From a virus: 35,080 nt of DNA. Each line of letters begins with the position of its first letter. Position 1 is the first letter of the stretch. The stretch lies in IMG/VR virus record IMGVR_UViG_3300020417_000015, positions 1 to 35,080 of that record. One strand, written 5' to 3'. Positions 10,704 to 18,422 of this stretch are shown here, piece by piece. Both the position numbers and the translations under genes were made by a program. The notes below the pieces were generated by a model. That model saw only the letters and a program-made list of their open reading frames with translations, ran no database searches and was not told the origin of the DNA.

Positions 10704-11329
10704 TAGAATCTCCTAGCAAGTGTCCGTGAGTTACCTCTAAACTTAGCATATCTATCCATTCTTAATCTTTCAGATGTAGTTTGTTGAGCATCTACATTCC
10801 TTGCTAATAGATATTGTCTTTGTGCTTTTTCTTCAAAGAGTGCTGATTTGTTTTCATCTTCTGCTATTGCTCCAGCAAATACAGATGCTAAATGAAATTG
10901 TAATGCTGTAATAAAGTATGGTGGAAATGTTGTTGTGTCTGGTCTATATGTATATTCAGCTATAACTTTGTCATTTACACCAGCATTACAGAATAACTTT
11001 TCTGTAAATATTTCGTATTGTATTGGGTTACCATTAACAGTAACGCCATGTATCATAATTGATTCTTGTGGTATTTGGTAAGCAGCATCATATCTATTAT
11101 CATCTATTGGAGCATCTTCGAGTCTTGATAGTTGTGTTATGTTTGAGGCAAACCTCCATCGTGTCTGTGTGAGGGCTGATCTTACAATATCTTCATACAG
11201 ATTCTGTGCTACTTGGGATTCAGTTGTTGTTCCAGAAAACGACGAAATCGGTGATGCACCGATTAGAACTAATCCTCTTGAGGCTATGTCTATGTCACTC
11301 CCTGAGGGAGTTGATGTTGTTGTTGTCAT
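10703..11329 (-). CDS. Tail tubular protein A, T7 gp11-like (gatekeeper/adaptor)
   Basis: 208 residues (T7 gp11 has 196). It has the typical N-terminal pattern: IASRGLVLIGASPISSF, then a helix with AQNLYEDIVRSALTQTRWRFA, and LSRLEDAPIDDNRYDAAYQIP. The C-terminal helix carries FHLASVFAGAIAED and EEKAQRQYLLARNVDAQQ. This family forms the ring between portal and nozzle. The start ATG at 11329 lies just downstream of the hairpin at 11337-11367. The stop overlaps the start of tail tube B. Confidence 0.9.
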   Translation of the reverse strand: MTTTTSTPSGSDIDIASRGLVLIGASPISSFSGTTTESQVAQNLYEDIVRSALTQTRWRFASNITQLSRLEDAPIDDNRYDAAYQIPQESIMIHGVTVNGNPIQYEIFTEKLFCNAGVNDKVIAEYTYRPDTTTFPPYFITALQFHLASVFAGAIAEDENKSALFEEKAQRQYLLARNVDAQQTTSERLRMDRYAKFRGNSRTLARRF

Positions 11330-11336
11330 GTAATTT

Positions 11337-11367
11337 TAGGGGTAGCTGCGAACGCTCACTACCCCTA
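11337..11367 (-). terminator. Hairpin between capsid module and tail tube A
   Basis: A perfect 9-bp inverted repeat (TAGGGGTAG with CTACCCCTA on the + strand) with a 13-nt loop. It lies 10 nt downstream of the stop of the decoration-like gene and 7 nt upstream of tail tube A. T7 has its main late terminator at the matching place, after the capsid gene. Here the minus strand continues as AAAATTA, without a T-run, so this is more likely a weak terminator, RNA processing or mRNA-stability hairpin than a full intrinsic terminator. Confidence 0.55.
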
Positions 11368-11377
11368 TCCTTTTAGG

Positions 11378-11623
11378 TTATGCTAAAGCAGTAGTTGTTA
11401 CAGTTGTATTGCCAGTAGTTGATGAAACTGTAATTACATCAACAGCAGCAGTACCACCAGTAGCAGAAACAACAAGAATAATATCAAATTGTTTCAGATT
11501 AGTAGTAACATCGTTAAAATAACCAGATGTCGTAATAGTGCCAATCGCATCAGCTGATTTGTAATACCAAATAGCTGGTGAAGCACCACCGACTTTTTTC
11601 AATTCACTTGATGATAAAGCCAT
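11378..11623 (-). CDS. Putative capsid decoration / head-fibre-like protein
   Basis: 81 residues with the pattern LKKVGGASPAIWYYKSADAIGTITTSGYF followed by a beta-rich, Thr/Val-rich second half ending TTTALA (quoted in parts: VGGASPAIWYY, ADAIGTI, SGYFND). Small domains of this kind occur directly after the major capsid gene in many marine podoviruses and in head-fibre or decoration proteins. The gene is 9 nt downstream of the capsid gene and just before a hairpin, so it is likely expressed at capsid level. I have no direct proof of surface location. Alternatives are a head-completion protein or a secreted structural peptide. Confidence 0.55.
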   Translation of the reverse strand: MALSSSELKKVGGASPAIWYYKSADAIGTITTSGYFNDVTTNLKQFDIILVVSATGGTAAVDVITVSSTTGNTTVTTTALA

Positions 11624-11632
11624 GTTTTACTC

Positions 11633-12460
11633 CTATACCGATTCGTCTATAACAACTTCAATAATGCCAGCAGAGTCGACAGCAATCGATCCCATTGACA
11701 TATATGAGGTTACAAGGTTACTAACTTTTTCTGGAATGTAATTCACTTCTGTTCTAACATCCGATCCTGTTGCAGTTCCAATAGCAGATTTATGGTAAGC
11801 AAAACATTTTCTATCATTAGTAGAAATAGGTAATGCTGAATGGATCATAAAGTTAAATCCTAGCCATTTTTTCTGTGTAAAACCACTTGGGAAAGGTTGC
11901 TCAGCCTCTTTGACATAATCTGTGTTAACAAATTCGTCAATAGCCAACAAGTCTGCCCATCCTTCTGGTGACACTACAAAGTATCTTTGTCCGTCATCAG
12001 GGATGTCTGCTTCATTCATGGAAACAAAAGCATTTAATACTTTAGCTTTTGTTAAACCAGCTGAACCAGCAGCGATTGTTGTACCATTACCAGCATCAAG
12101 AGCAGAGATAATAAGGTCATCAGTCTTTCTTCCTAATGCGTTTGCAGCATTAGTAGCGACTACTTGTCTTTCATCAATGTTTGTCTTGAGTAGGTCAAGA
12201 GTGTCAATATAATCAGCTGCATAATAATCAGACAATGTGACATCAACATTAGTATGTGTGAGGTCCATGCTTGTTACTTCTGCATGTCTTGATTTAGTAA
12301 CAGCTTCGCCTTTACCGATTTTTTGGAATCGTGCAGTTGAACCAGTTACATTATTGACTTGGCGAGTTGTGTTTCTGAGCTTAGCACCAGCTCTTTGATA
12401 AGCAAGGTGGACTTCACTCTCGAACTGCGTAATAAACGCTTGATCTATGGATAGTGCCAT
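11633..12460 (-). CDS. Major capsid protein (HK97-fold, T7-like)
   Basis: 275 residues, shorter than T7 gp10A (345). The pattern fits podovirus capsid proteins: an N-terminal helix (SIDQAFITQFESEVHLAYQ), RNTTRQVNNVTGSTARFQKIGKG in the E-loop area, DLTHTNVDVTLSDYYAADYID in the backbone, and a P-domain with GQRYFVVSPEGWADLLA (quoted in parts: YFVVSPEGWADLL). It follows the scaffold and gp13-like genes. The 109-nt gap upstream is the longest inside the virion cluster apart from the gap before terL-module genes and may hold control signals. The ribosome site is AAAGGAGAG, the strongest in the cluster, as expected for the most abundant product. Confidence 0.92.
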   Translation of the reverse strand: MALSIDQAFITQFESEVHLAYQRAGAKLRNTTRQVNNVTGSTARFQKIGKGEAVTKSRHAEVTSMDLTHTNVDVTLSDYYAADYIDTLDLLKTNIDERQVVATNAANALGRKTDDLIISALDAGNGTTIAAGSAGLTKAKVLNAFVSMNEADIPDDGQRYFVVSPEGWADLLAIDEFVNTDYVKEAEQPFPSGFTQKKWLGFNFMIHSALPISTNDRKCFAYHKSAIGTATGSDVRTEVNYIPEKVSNLVTSYMSMGSIAVDSAGIIEVVIDESV

Positions 12461-12569
12461 AAATACTCTCCTTTAGTTAGAGTTAATAAAATACCTCCTG
12501 TTATCCTAGAGTACTGATTCCAATTATCCTAAGGAATAGGGTTGGCCATTTACCTTTGGGCAGTTAACA
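12461..12569 (-). promoter_or_regulatory. Capsid-gene leader with repeated TAGGATAA
   Basis: A 109-nt non-coding gap in an otherwise packed operon. On the minus strand it holds two copies of TAGGATAA (12524-12531 and 12501-12508, + coordinates), 23 bp apart, and a small inverted repeat ATTCC/GGAAT around the first. I cannot see a convincing -35/-10 pair. It may be a capsid-specific promoter, a processing site or an mRNA-stabilising leader. Confidence 0.35.
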
Positions 12570-13058
12570 CTAATTAATTATTTCTTGATTATTCACGCAA
12601 CGCACAAAATACATACGGTTGTCATCTTCTAAGTCTATAATATCAAACTTATGATAGAGTAAAAACTTCTTTAAACCTTTTCTTCTTGAATCTGCTATGT
12701 TAAATATTAAATCAAAGTGTGTGTTAAAGACTTCTACCCATGCTTTTGACTCTCTTAAAAATATAAACTTTTCTTTTTTATTCATGTTGTTAGACATTAA
12801 AAGCCATATTCTACCAGCATTTTTGTACATCTTATTGTTAACAGGGGGTGTATCTCTAAAGATTCCCCACATCATCATAGGTCCATGTTTGTTTACAGCT
12901 ACCCATGATATATCTTGTTGATGTTCTGTTAATGCTTGGACACATGCCTCTAAAGGTGTGCATCCAAGCAATTCACATTCTGCAATATCTTCATCTGTTA
13001 GATTACCAGCTAACGATGTGACTAAGTGTAAGTCAGGTTTAAATATACTAATTGCCAC
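12570..13058 (-). CDS. T7 gp13-like / GNAT-like fold virion-assembly protein
   Basis: 162 residues. The pattern (LTDEDIAECELLG, a beta strand around DISWVAVNKHGPMMMWG, RIWLLMSN, a helix with AWVEVFNTHFDLIFNIAD, then KKFLLYHKFDI and MYFVRCV) resembles the T7 gp13 / DUF2833 group, which is related to GNAT acetyltransferases but usually lacks acetyl-CoA-binding residues. T7 gp13 is needed to assemble infectious particles. The place differs from T7: here it sits between scaffold and capsid, not after tail tube B. It overlaps the scaffold gene by 11 nt. The end of the gene contains one GTGCGTTGC element. Confidence 0.6.
   Translation of the reverse strand: MAISIFKPDLHLVTSLAGNLTDEDIAECELLGCTPLEACVQALTEHQQDISWVAVNKHGPMMMWGIFRDTPPVNNKMYKNAGRIWLLMSNNMNKKEKFIFLRESKAWVEVFNTHFDLIFNIADSRRKGLKKFLLYHKFDIIDLEDDNRMYFVRCVNNQEIIN
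12597..12605 (-). repeat. GTGCGTTGC element, copy 2
   Basis: Second copy, inside the last codons of the gp13-like gene, upstream of the capsid leader. Preceded by TTTT, like the 18330 copy. Confidence 0.5.
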
Positions 13059-13824
13059 CTAACTTTTGAAAACCTTCGTTAACTTCTGCAACAAAGGCTT
13101 CATCCCTTCTATTAGAATCCCAGTATCTAGGATCGTTCATCATTGATCTTAAGTCACTAATAGTTTGTTGTCCTGTTCCTTTAGCTACTGTATCAGCAGT
13201 ATTGACACTACCAACACCCATACCCATACACCTTTCTAAAAATCTTATACCAGCAGCAGTTGTTCCTAACTCTACAACAATATCAAGTTCTTCATTTTGA
13301 AAATTAGTTGAAGCCCATTTAGTTACGCTATCTATTCTTGCTTCAGCGTTATCACCAAGTTTACTTTTTTCTTGATCTAAATCAATTTCTATTACATTAG
13401 ATTGTGCAAATTGTTTAATACCCTCATGAAATTGTTCATCACTAAATCCTTGTTCATATGCTGTTTTTTTCCACCAATCTAGCATAGGATTAGCAAGTAT
13501 ATCTTCTTGTGTAAATCCTTCTACTTCTGGAATTGTATAAGCATTTTCATCTGCTGGCCTATTTTTCATTTGCTCTGCTTTAAGTTCACCTATCAGTTCT
13601 TCTTTAAAATCATCTTTTCTTTTACCTATCATACCCTCTAATTCTGTATATGATTTAGCTAAAGATAGATCATCTAACTTTCCATCTTTCCAAAATTTTT
13701 CTGGTACATGTTCAGGTTTAGTTGGAGTCTGGCTTTCGGTTGGTGCAGATTGGGTGGGAGGGAGATCGCCAGACTCCGTTGTTTCTTCTACTACTTGTGG
13801 TTCTACTAATGATTCTTCTGTCAT
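13048..13824 (-). CDS. Capsid scaffolding protein, T7 gp9-like
   Basis: 258 residues (T7 gp9 has 307). It has the usual composition: an acidic, Pro/Glu/Thr-rich disordered N-terminus (about residues 1-40), then VPEKFWKDGKLDDLSLAKSY and a helix around ELEGMIGKR. The phrase FW-KDGK-D plus L-KSY-ELE is frequent in podovirus scaffolds. The C-terminus is helical and basic/aromatic, which in scaffolds contacts the capsid protein. It starts 4 bases inside the Bbp19-like gene and ends inside the gp13-like gene. Confidence 0.85.
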   Translation of the reverse strand: MTEESLVEPQVVEETTESGDLPPTQSAPTESQTPTKPEHVPEKFWKDGKLDDLSLAKSYTELEGMIGKRKDDFKEELIGELKAEQMKNRPADENAYTIPEVEGFTQEDILANPMLDWWKKTAYEQGFSDEQFHEGIKQFAQSNVIEIDLDQEKSKLGDNAEARIDSVTKWASTNFQNEELDIVVELGTTAAGIRFLERCMGMGVGSVNTADTVAKGTGQQTISDLRSMMNDPRYWDSNRRDEAFVAEVNEGFQKLGGN

Positions 13825-14090
13825 TTGTTTTGCTCCTTAGGTTTATGTGTTCTAATTCTTGTTTCAATAATACCTACTAAATATCTTTGGCCCTCTAAGT
13901 GAAATAAAGCATCAGCTTTTATTTCTGGTCCAGCAACTCTTTCTGTTGTTATTGATTTTAAATAAGCCAATGTTTGTTGTCCGTGTGGTGTTGAAAATGT
14001 AGTAGCAAGTAAATCATTCAAAGATTCTTGATCCTTACTGCTTCTTTCATATCCATCAGGACCCAGTATTTTCGGTTGTTGTTTCGTCAT
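13821..14090 (-). CDS. Bbp19-like small phage protein
   Basis: 89 residues from the ATG at 14090. That start has GGGAG 8 nt upstream; an alternative ATG at 14144 would extend the protein 18 residues into portal-coding sequence without a comparable site. The central part (TTFSTPHGQQTLAYLKS, then ALFHLEGQRYLVGIIE) matches the pattern of small Bbp19-type proteins found between portal and scaffold genes in many podoviruses: a helix with GxxxLA-L and a later EGQR. The role is unknown. The gene overlaps the portal 3' end by 35 nt and the scaffold start by 4 nt. Confidence 0.6.
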   Translation of the reverse strand: MTKQQPKILGPDGYERSSKDQESLNDLLATTFSTPHGQQTLAYLKSITTERVAGPEIKADALFHLEGQRYLVGIIETRIRTHKPKEQNK

Positions 14091-15594
14091 TTGGTATAGC
14101 TCCCATCTGTTGTGCCTGTTGTAAAACTTGCTGTCTATCAGCATCAGTCATTAATAAATCCTCTGGCACGGAGAATTTTTTAGCTAAGAATTTAGCAACC
14201 TCATCACCTTTAACTAACATAGGTAACATTTGTGGTCCAAACCTAGCCATAACTAATTCTAAAAATCTATCTACTGATGCAATATCAGTTTGCATTTGTG
14301 CTTGTGCTAATGGAGAAATACTTACTACTTTAATTTCTCTGCCATTAATCTGTGGTACTTCTATTCTACCCTGTTTCTTAAGTATGTGTATAACTCTGCG
14401 TAAGATTGGAGTGACCAGCTCTGCTTGTAATCTTCCAAAGGCTGATCCAATTCTTCTTGAAAGGTCTGCCATTCTTTCTGCAATTTCTGTTGCAGAGGCT
14501 GGTGTTCTGTTCGGATCACCAAGCATATCATTGTATAAAGCTCTTTTGATATTGTTACGCATATCCGATAGGATAATATCAGATATTCTAAAATCACCAG
14601 CATTTTGTATTGGTTGGAGTCCTGACGAGCCTGGAGCTTTTGGTATGACTGTACCTGGCAATAACTGTATTGTATCTGTATTAACAATACCATCATCTTC
14701 AAGTTGATATATACCTGAGATAGCCATCTGCGCATTTTCTAATATCATCTCCACAGTTAAATTGGTAGTCTTGATTGCTGCCATAGCGTTCATCAATGGT
14801 CCACGACCATATACTTCTCCAGCACATTTACCCCAACGGAAGCAAATGTATGGATTAGAACCATTACCATTCATTTCTCTATGTACTATCTTACGCTTTT
14901 CTTCTTTAATTACCACACAATAATGATACTTTTCATCAGGCAGTACAGAGTAATCTCTATATACTGTTTCAATAACATTAATTTTTTTGTCTGGATTATC
15001 TATCATACTCTGTTTCATTTGAGATGATAGGTCTGCATCAGGATATGCAACCATAAGGTCTTTACAACGAATTAATCTTTTCCTATATATCGTATCAATA
15101 TCGTCTTGAGGTCCTGTGTCCAAGCAGATATGAGGGAGCGGAATTGCTGTAAAGTTGACAGGGTTAATTGCGTCACCTTCTTCCACAAGTAAGCAACCTG
15201 TTCCAACAGCCAAGTCCAAGAAGCTTTCATGTACTTCTTGATTAAAGTTGGAATTTTGCAGAACTTCAAATACATATTCTGTAACATCATCGAGAGCTTT
15301 GTTAACATCTAATCTTTCCTCCTCAGGAACTTCTTGTCCTCCTACTAAGTCAGCCCATCTAGCAAAGTTGGGAACAATTCCAGCTTGTAGTCTTGATGCA
15401 AATTCTTGTACACCTACTACAGCTGTTTCATCAAAAATTTTGTCATGTCTATTTGCACCTTGAGATTCTTGATAAAAACTTTCTCTTTGTGGTAGTGCGT
15501 ATTCATAACATTCTTCAAAAGTAGTACTCCATAATTGTTTGGTAGCTTCTGCTTTTGCATACCTTTCAAGTATTAGTTTAACATTATCTACCAT
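14056..15594 (-). CDS. Portal protein (head-tail connector, T7 gp8-like)
   Basis: 512 residues (T7 gp8 has 536). The N-terminus (RYAKAEATKQLWSTTFEECYEYALP) and the following GVQEFASRLQAGIVPNFARW are typical of T7-type connectors (quoted in parts: LWSTTFEECYEYALP; FASRLQAGIVP). Later come ENPYICFRW-like NPYICFRWGK and GEVYGRGPLMNAMAAIK, then PNRTPASATEIAERM, a hallmark of the clip/stem region, and a Gln-rich C-terminus. Twelve copies would form the vertex channel for packaging and tail attachment. Confidence 0.93.
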   Translation of the reverse strand: MVDNVKLILERYAKAEATKQLWSTTFEECYEYALPQRESFYQESQGANRHDKIFDETAVVGVQEFASRLQAGIVPNFARWADLVGGQEVPEEERLDVNKALDDVTEYVFEVLQNSNFNQEVHESFLDLAVGTGCLLVEEGDAINPVNFTAIPLPHICLDTGPQDDIDTIYRKRLIRCKDLMVAYPDADLSSQMKQSMIDNPDKKINVIETVYRDYSVLPDEKYHYCVVIKEEKRKIVHREMNGNGSNPYICFRWGKCAGEVYGRGPLMNAMAAIKTTNLTVEMILENAQMAISGIYQLEDDGIVNTDTIQLLPGTVIPKAPGSSGLQPIQNAGDFRISDIILSDMRNNIKRALYNDMLGDPNRTPASATEIAERMADLSRRIGSAFGRLQAELVTPILRRVIHILKKQGRIEVPQINGREIKVVSISPLAQAQMQTDIASVDRFLELVMARFGPQMLPMLVKGDEVAKFLAKKFSVPEDLLMTDADRQQVLQQAQQMGAIPNDETTTENTGS

Positions 15595-15608
15595 TAATTA
15601 AAACCTTC

Positions 15609-15812
15609 TTAAGAACCTAGAGGGTAACCTCTACCTCCTCCTACACCAGTAATAAGAGATCGTCTACCAAATCCAGATTGCAATAATCTTTCGGCTTCCG
15701 TTGCCTCAGTCTTAAGTCTAGTACGCTCGTCTAACTCGCTTTTGAGTTGAGCTGCTCTTGCTGCTTTTGCGTCTTGACTTTCCTTTGGTGGCTTTGGTGT
15801 TTTTATACACAT
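15609..15812 (-). CDS. Small conserved-looking protein before portal, unknown role
   Basis: 67 residues, starting MCIKTPKPPKESQDAKAA, with a central charged helix (about 15-45) and a C-terminus GFGRRSLITGVGGGRGYPL. Small proteins with a Cys at position 2, a helical middle and a GRRSLLT-GG-type tail occur next to portal genes in T7-like and cyanophage-like podoviruses. No function is established to my knowledge. It lies 14 nt upstream of the portal gene with an AAGGATG-type leader. Confidence 0.6.
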   Translation of the reverse strand: MCIKTPKPPKESQDAKAARAAQLKSELDERTRLKTEATEAERLLQSGFGRRSLITGVGGGRGYPLGS

Positions 15813-15856
15813 ATTTTTTCATCCTTATTGCATTGGTATTTGTAAATAGAATATGA

Positions 15857-15865
15857 GCAACGCAC
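15857..15865 (-). repeat. GTGCGTTGC element, copy 3
   Basis: Third copy, 7 bp after the stop of the 38-residue basic peptide, in the gap before the small gene preceding the portal. Confidence 0.5.
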
Positions 15866-15871
15866 ATTCCA

Positions 15872-15988
15872 TTATTTTTTCCAACCCTTCTTCATTTGAG
15901 AGTATGCTTTTTTACTTATTGTTGTTTTTTTCTTTGACCTAGAAATACCTTTTCTTTGTCTTTTTTTTATGTTTGCTAATAAACTCAT
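15872..15988 (-). CDS. 38-residue, very basic peptide
   Basis: An ATG at 15988 begins one base after the stop of the upstream 85-residue gene, which suggests coupled translation. The product starts MSLLANIKKRQRKGISRSKK and ends YSQMKKGWKK. More than a third of residues are Lys/Arg. A KKR-KKG-SRSKK-T-S-KAY--MKKG pattern recurs, as far as I recall, in short genes of marine phages. A nucleic-acid-binding role would fit the charge but is not shown. Confidence 0.5.
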   Translation of the reverse strand: MSLLANIKKRQRKGISRSKKKTTISKKAYSQMKKGWKK

Positions 15989-15989
15989 G

Positions 15990-16247
15990 TTACCATTTCA
16001 CCTTATTTGCCCAGTAAGCTGCGGACAATCTTCCTTTCTTTATGTTGCTTGCGTGCCTTGCTTTAAATGATCTGCTTCTTGCAGTATTACCTTTATCGCC
16101 TGACACTCCTTGTTGACCAAACCTAATTGTTTTTATTATATCCCCTACTTTAGCTAAGACTACATGTGATTTAGTTTTATGCCCAGGTGTTCTTTTTGGT
16201 TTGTTATATCCACTAAGTTTTAATCTTTTTAATAATGACTCACTCAT
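15990..16247 (-). CDS. 85-residue basic conserved protein, unknown function
   Basis: Basic protein with blocks KRTPGHKTKSHVVLAKVGD, IIKTIRFGQQGV and FKARHASNIKKGRLSAAYWA. This looks like a small uncharacterised family I have seen in marine podoviruses (DUF6321-type, from memory), where the RFGQQG and KARH--NI-KG-SAAYWA blocks are the constant parts. It overlaps the upstream 26-residue peptide by the ATGA junction. The conserved Arg/His/Lys blocks suggest RNA or DNA binding, but there is no evidence here. Confidence 0.6.
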   Translation of the reverse strand: MSESLLKRLKLSGYNKPKRTPGHKTKSHVVLAKVGDIIKTIRFGQQGVSGDKGNTARSRSFKARHASNIKKGRLSAAYWANKVKW

Positions 16248-16324
16248 TTTTTACCTATCCAATAATTTAATAATAAAGATAATAAAGCGGCAATACCAAA
16301 TATGTCAAAGTACGATAGGTGCAT
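16244..16324 (-). CDS. 26-residue membrane peptide between terL and the 85-residue gene
   Basis: The ATG at 16324 shares its A with the terL stop (TAATG), and its TGA stop overlaps the next start (ATGA). The product, MHLSYFDIFGIAALLSLLLN followed by YWIGKK, is one hydrophobic helix of about 18 residues with a basic C-terminus. Perfect stop/start coupling at both ends argues that it is translated. Possible roles: a tiny holin-like or regulatory membrane peptide, or simply a coupling cistron that carries ribosomes from terL to the next gene. Confidence 0.5.
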   Translation of the reverse strand: MHLSYFDIFGIAALLSLLLNYWIGKK

Positions 16325-17844
16325 TAAAACTTACTCCAAAAACTTTTTTCTTTTTTTCTAGGTCTTTTCTTATCAAATGGATTAAAGGATGCCTTTACCT
16401 GAAAAGCATCCCTTAATGCGTTCCCATGTGTTATCCCTCTGCCCTCACCAGAACCTAGCATCAGGTATTGTAGAGCATCATGCACATGGGAGAATCTGTT
16501 TTTGTTTGGTGTTTCTTGGTATCTTTCCTGTCCTGTTACTTGTAATCTTCTATAGTGATAGCCACCATCAAACCCAGCTATAAGTTCTTTACATCTTTTA
16601 TCTATGATTACCCCAGACTGGCCCTCAAGCATACGAGTTAGTCCAGCATTTACAGACTCTAACCTTAGACTTACATCATTACTAGGTGCTGGATAGACTT
16701 GTACTCCAGCTCCTCTCATTATCTGGAATGGTGTACTCTCATCAGTCTGCGCTCTGAAGTCACCAGCTGGATCACCCCACATTTGTAGGTCACAACCCTG
16801 ATAATTCTGTGCAATCTCTTGTCGCATTAGCTCTGCAAAGCGTACAATACCCATGTCAATACACACAACTTCTTTTAATATGTGCCATCTTCCGCGAATT
16901 TTTTGGGCAAATACGGCAGCTGGAGTCAATCCAAAGTCCATACCTACATAGACTGTATTACCATTTGCTACTGGTATATGTTCTTCTGCTACATGAATGA
17001 GCTTATTAAAGTCTGGATATACTGGTTTACCATCATCTAATCTACCTAATCGGTTCATAACATATATATCTATCCAAGATTTAGTCTTACCATTGACTAT
17101 ATTCTTGTAGTAATCTGGGGTTAAATGCTTTTTGTTTTCTGCTTTATCGTTAGATTTATAACCTATAACTTCATTCTCATCATTCTTATTTTCAATCATA
17201 CCTCCTGGCTGATTCCAAAATGCCCAGTTATCAGGCTTTACTAACATTAATGCTTCTTCTCGTGATATATGTTCTGGTACTATAGAGTCACCAGCCATGA
17301 TAGCCCACCAATGATCTTCTTCTGGAGCGTTGGTATCACATATAACTCCATACCAAGTAGGTCCACCATCTTTCATAGAGGGGTATCTACCCACTCTCAT
17401 AGTACACGCATCAATAATAGACTTAGGAATCTCTCTTGCCTCGTTTACCCATATACCAGTTAGCTCTAATGATAGCAGCTTCTTCACATCTTCTGGTCTA
17501 TCTAGGGCTAAAAAGATAATCTCAACATCTAAATCGCCTTTTTTTATGTGGTGTGTAAAGGGAACAGACCATCTAAAGTTTCCCCAATCATTCTCAGGAA
17601 ACCAGTCAAGCCATGTTTTTATAGTTGTTGTGCGTAATTGTGGGTTAGTATTCCTTATAACTGCCCATCTGCTGCGCCGTTTTCCATCTTCCGATGGCTT
17701 TTGTAGTAAGGCACGCCTAAACATTTCTATGCAACATGCTACAGATTTGCCAGAACCTACTGGACCACGAAGCCCACGAAAGAACGAATCATCTTTCATA
17801 AAGGTTTTCAAGGTGTCGCCATCTGGTTTGTATTTAAGTTGCAC
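16324..17844 (-). CDS. terL: Terminase large subunit (packaging ATPase/nuclease)
   Basis: 506 residues. N-terminal ATPase: Walker A GPVGSGKS at residues 27-34, and a Walker B-like strand with catalytic Glu in GIWVNEA (about 130-136) followed by the EIP coupling turn. C-terminal RNase-H-like nuclease: VYVGMDFGLTPAA (Asp about 303), WGDPAGD (about 357-362) and SHVHDALQY near the end supply the acidic metal ligands. The enzyme packages DNA through the portal and cuts it. It is shorter than T7 gp19 (586). It starts 11 nt inside the zinc-motif gene and ends with TAATG into the 26-residue peptide. Confidence 0.95.
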   Translation of the reverse strand: MQLKYKPDGDTLKTFMKDDSFFRGLRGPVGSGKSVACCIEMFRRALLQKPSEDGKRRSRWAVIRNTNPQLRTTTIKTWLDWFPENDWGNFRWSVPFTHHIKKGDLDVEIIFLALDRPEDVKKLLSLELTGIWVNEAREIPKSIIDACTMRVGRYPSMKDGGPTWYGVICDTNAPEEDHWWAIMAGDSIVPEHISREEALMLVKPDNWAFWNQPGGMIENKNDENEVIGYKSNDKAENKKHLTPDYYKNIVNGKTKSWIDIYVMNRLGRLDDGKPVYPDFNKLIHVAEEHIPVANGNTVYVGMDFGLTPAAVFAQKIRGRWHILKEVVCIDMGIVRFAELMRQEIAQNYQGCDLQMWGDPAGDFRAQTDESTPFQIMRGAGVQVYPAPSNDVSLRLESVNAGLTRMLEGQSGVIIDKRCKELIAGFDGGYHYRRLQVTGQERYQETPNKNRFSHVHDALQYLMLGSGEGRGITHGNALRDAFQVKASFNPFDKKRPRKKEKSFWSKF

Positions 17845-18034
17845 TCTTACTAATCCTTTCTTCGTAACAAGGTAGACAAATTCTTATATCACCACCAGTA
17901 ACAACAAAATTATCGCCTTGATGCACAGACCTTTCGCATATACGACACGGCCCTAAAAGTCCTCCCCTTTTGTTTTGATACAGCTCCTGAGGTGTCATAT
18001 CCCTCTTTAACTTCTTCTTCTTTACTCCAACCAC
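17834..18034 (-). CDS. 66-residue zinc-ribbon-like protein
   Basis: Two CxxC knuckles, Cys30/Cys33 (CRIC) and Cys53/Cys56 (CLPC), separated by 19 residues form a likely zinc-binding ribbon. A Lys-rich N-terminus precedes it. The likely start is the GTG at 18034, which overlaps the preceding stop and has GGAGG just upstream; an ATG at 17998 is possible. It lies between terminase genes and overlaps terL by 11 nt. HNH motifs are absent, so it is not an obvious nuclease. A DNA-binding accessory role in packaging is only a guess. Confidence 0.6.
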   Translation of the reverse strand: MVGVKKKKLKRDMTPQELYQNKRGGLLGPCRICERSVHQGDNFVVTGGDIRICLPCYEERISKSAT

Positions 18035-18294
18035 TATTCCTCCGTGTAGTGTTCCACCCTATCGCTAAATGCTTTTCGGACAAAATGGTCCAAAAAATTT
18101 TTCTGGAATAAGAGAGTATAGATGTCCTTATCCTCTGCATATACTCCAACCCTACCATCACCATGCTCAACAACACAAGTGAGAGATACAATATCATCCC
18201 TATACTCCATAAGGTGATCAAGTACAGAATCAGTTGTATGCCTTGTGTTATCATCATTTAGTGTAAACTCTATTATGTTGTTATCATTTGACAT
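18034..18294 (-). CDS. Hypothetical acidic protein between terminase genes
   Basis: 86 residues from the ATG at 18294 (a GTG six codons upstream at 18312 is an alternative; neither has a clear ribosome site). The sequence is acidic with alternating strands and helices (VVEHGDGRVGVYAEDKD, then a helix to HYTEE). I do not recognise a family. The end abuts the zinc-motif gene. A 128-nt gap separates it from terS. Confidence 0.5.
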   Translation of the reverse strand: MSNDNNIIEFTLNDDNTRHTTDSVLDHLMEYRDDIVSLTCVVEHGDGRVGVYAEDKDIYTLLFQKNFLDHFVRKAFSDRVEHYTEE

Positions 18295-18329
18295 GATGTT
18301 GTAACTATACACCAGTATTGACGAACCCT

Positions 18330-18336
18330 AACGCAC
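18330..18336 (-). repeat. GTGCGTT element, partial copy 4
   Basis: Shorter copy in the 128-nt gap between terS and the next gene. Confidence 0.35.
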
Positions 18337-18422
18337 AAAAATATTTAAGAGCTTTTTTTAAGAATAATGTTTGAGGAGGAGAAGTAACAGTAAAGCTTGT
18401 CCGAGTTTTGAACCCCCTATCC

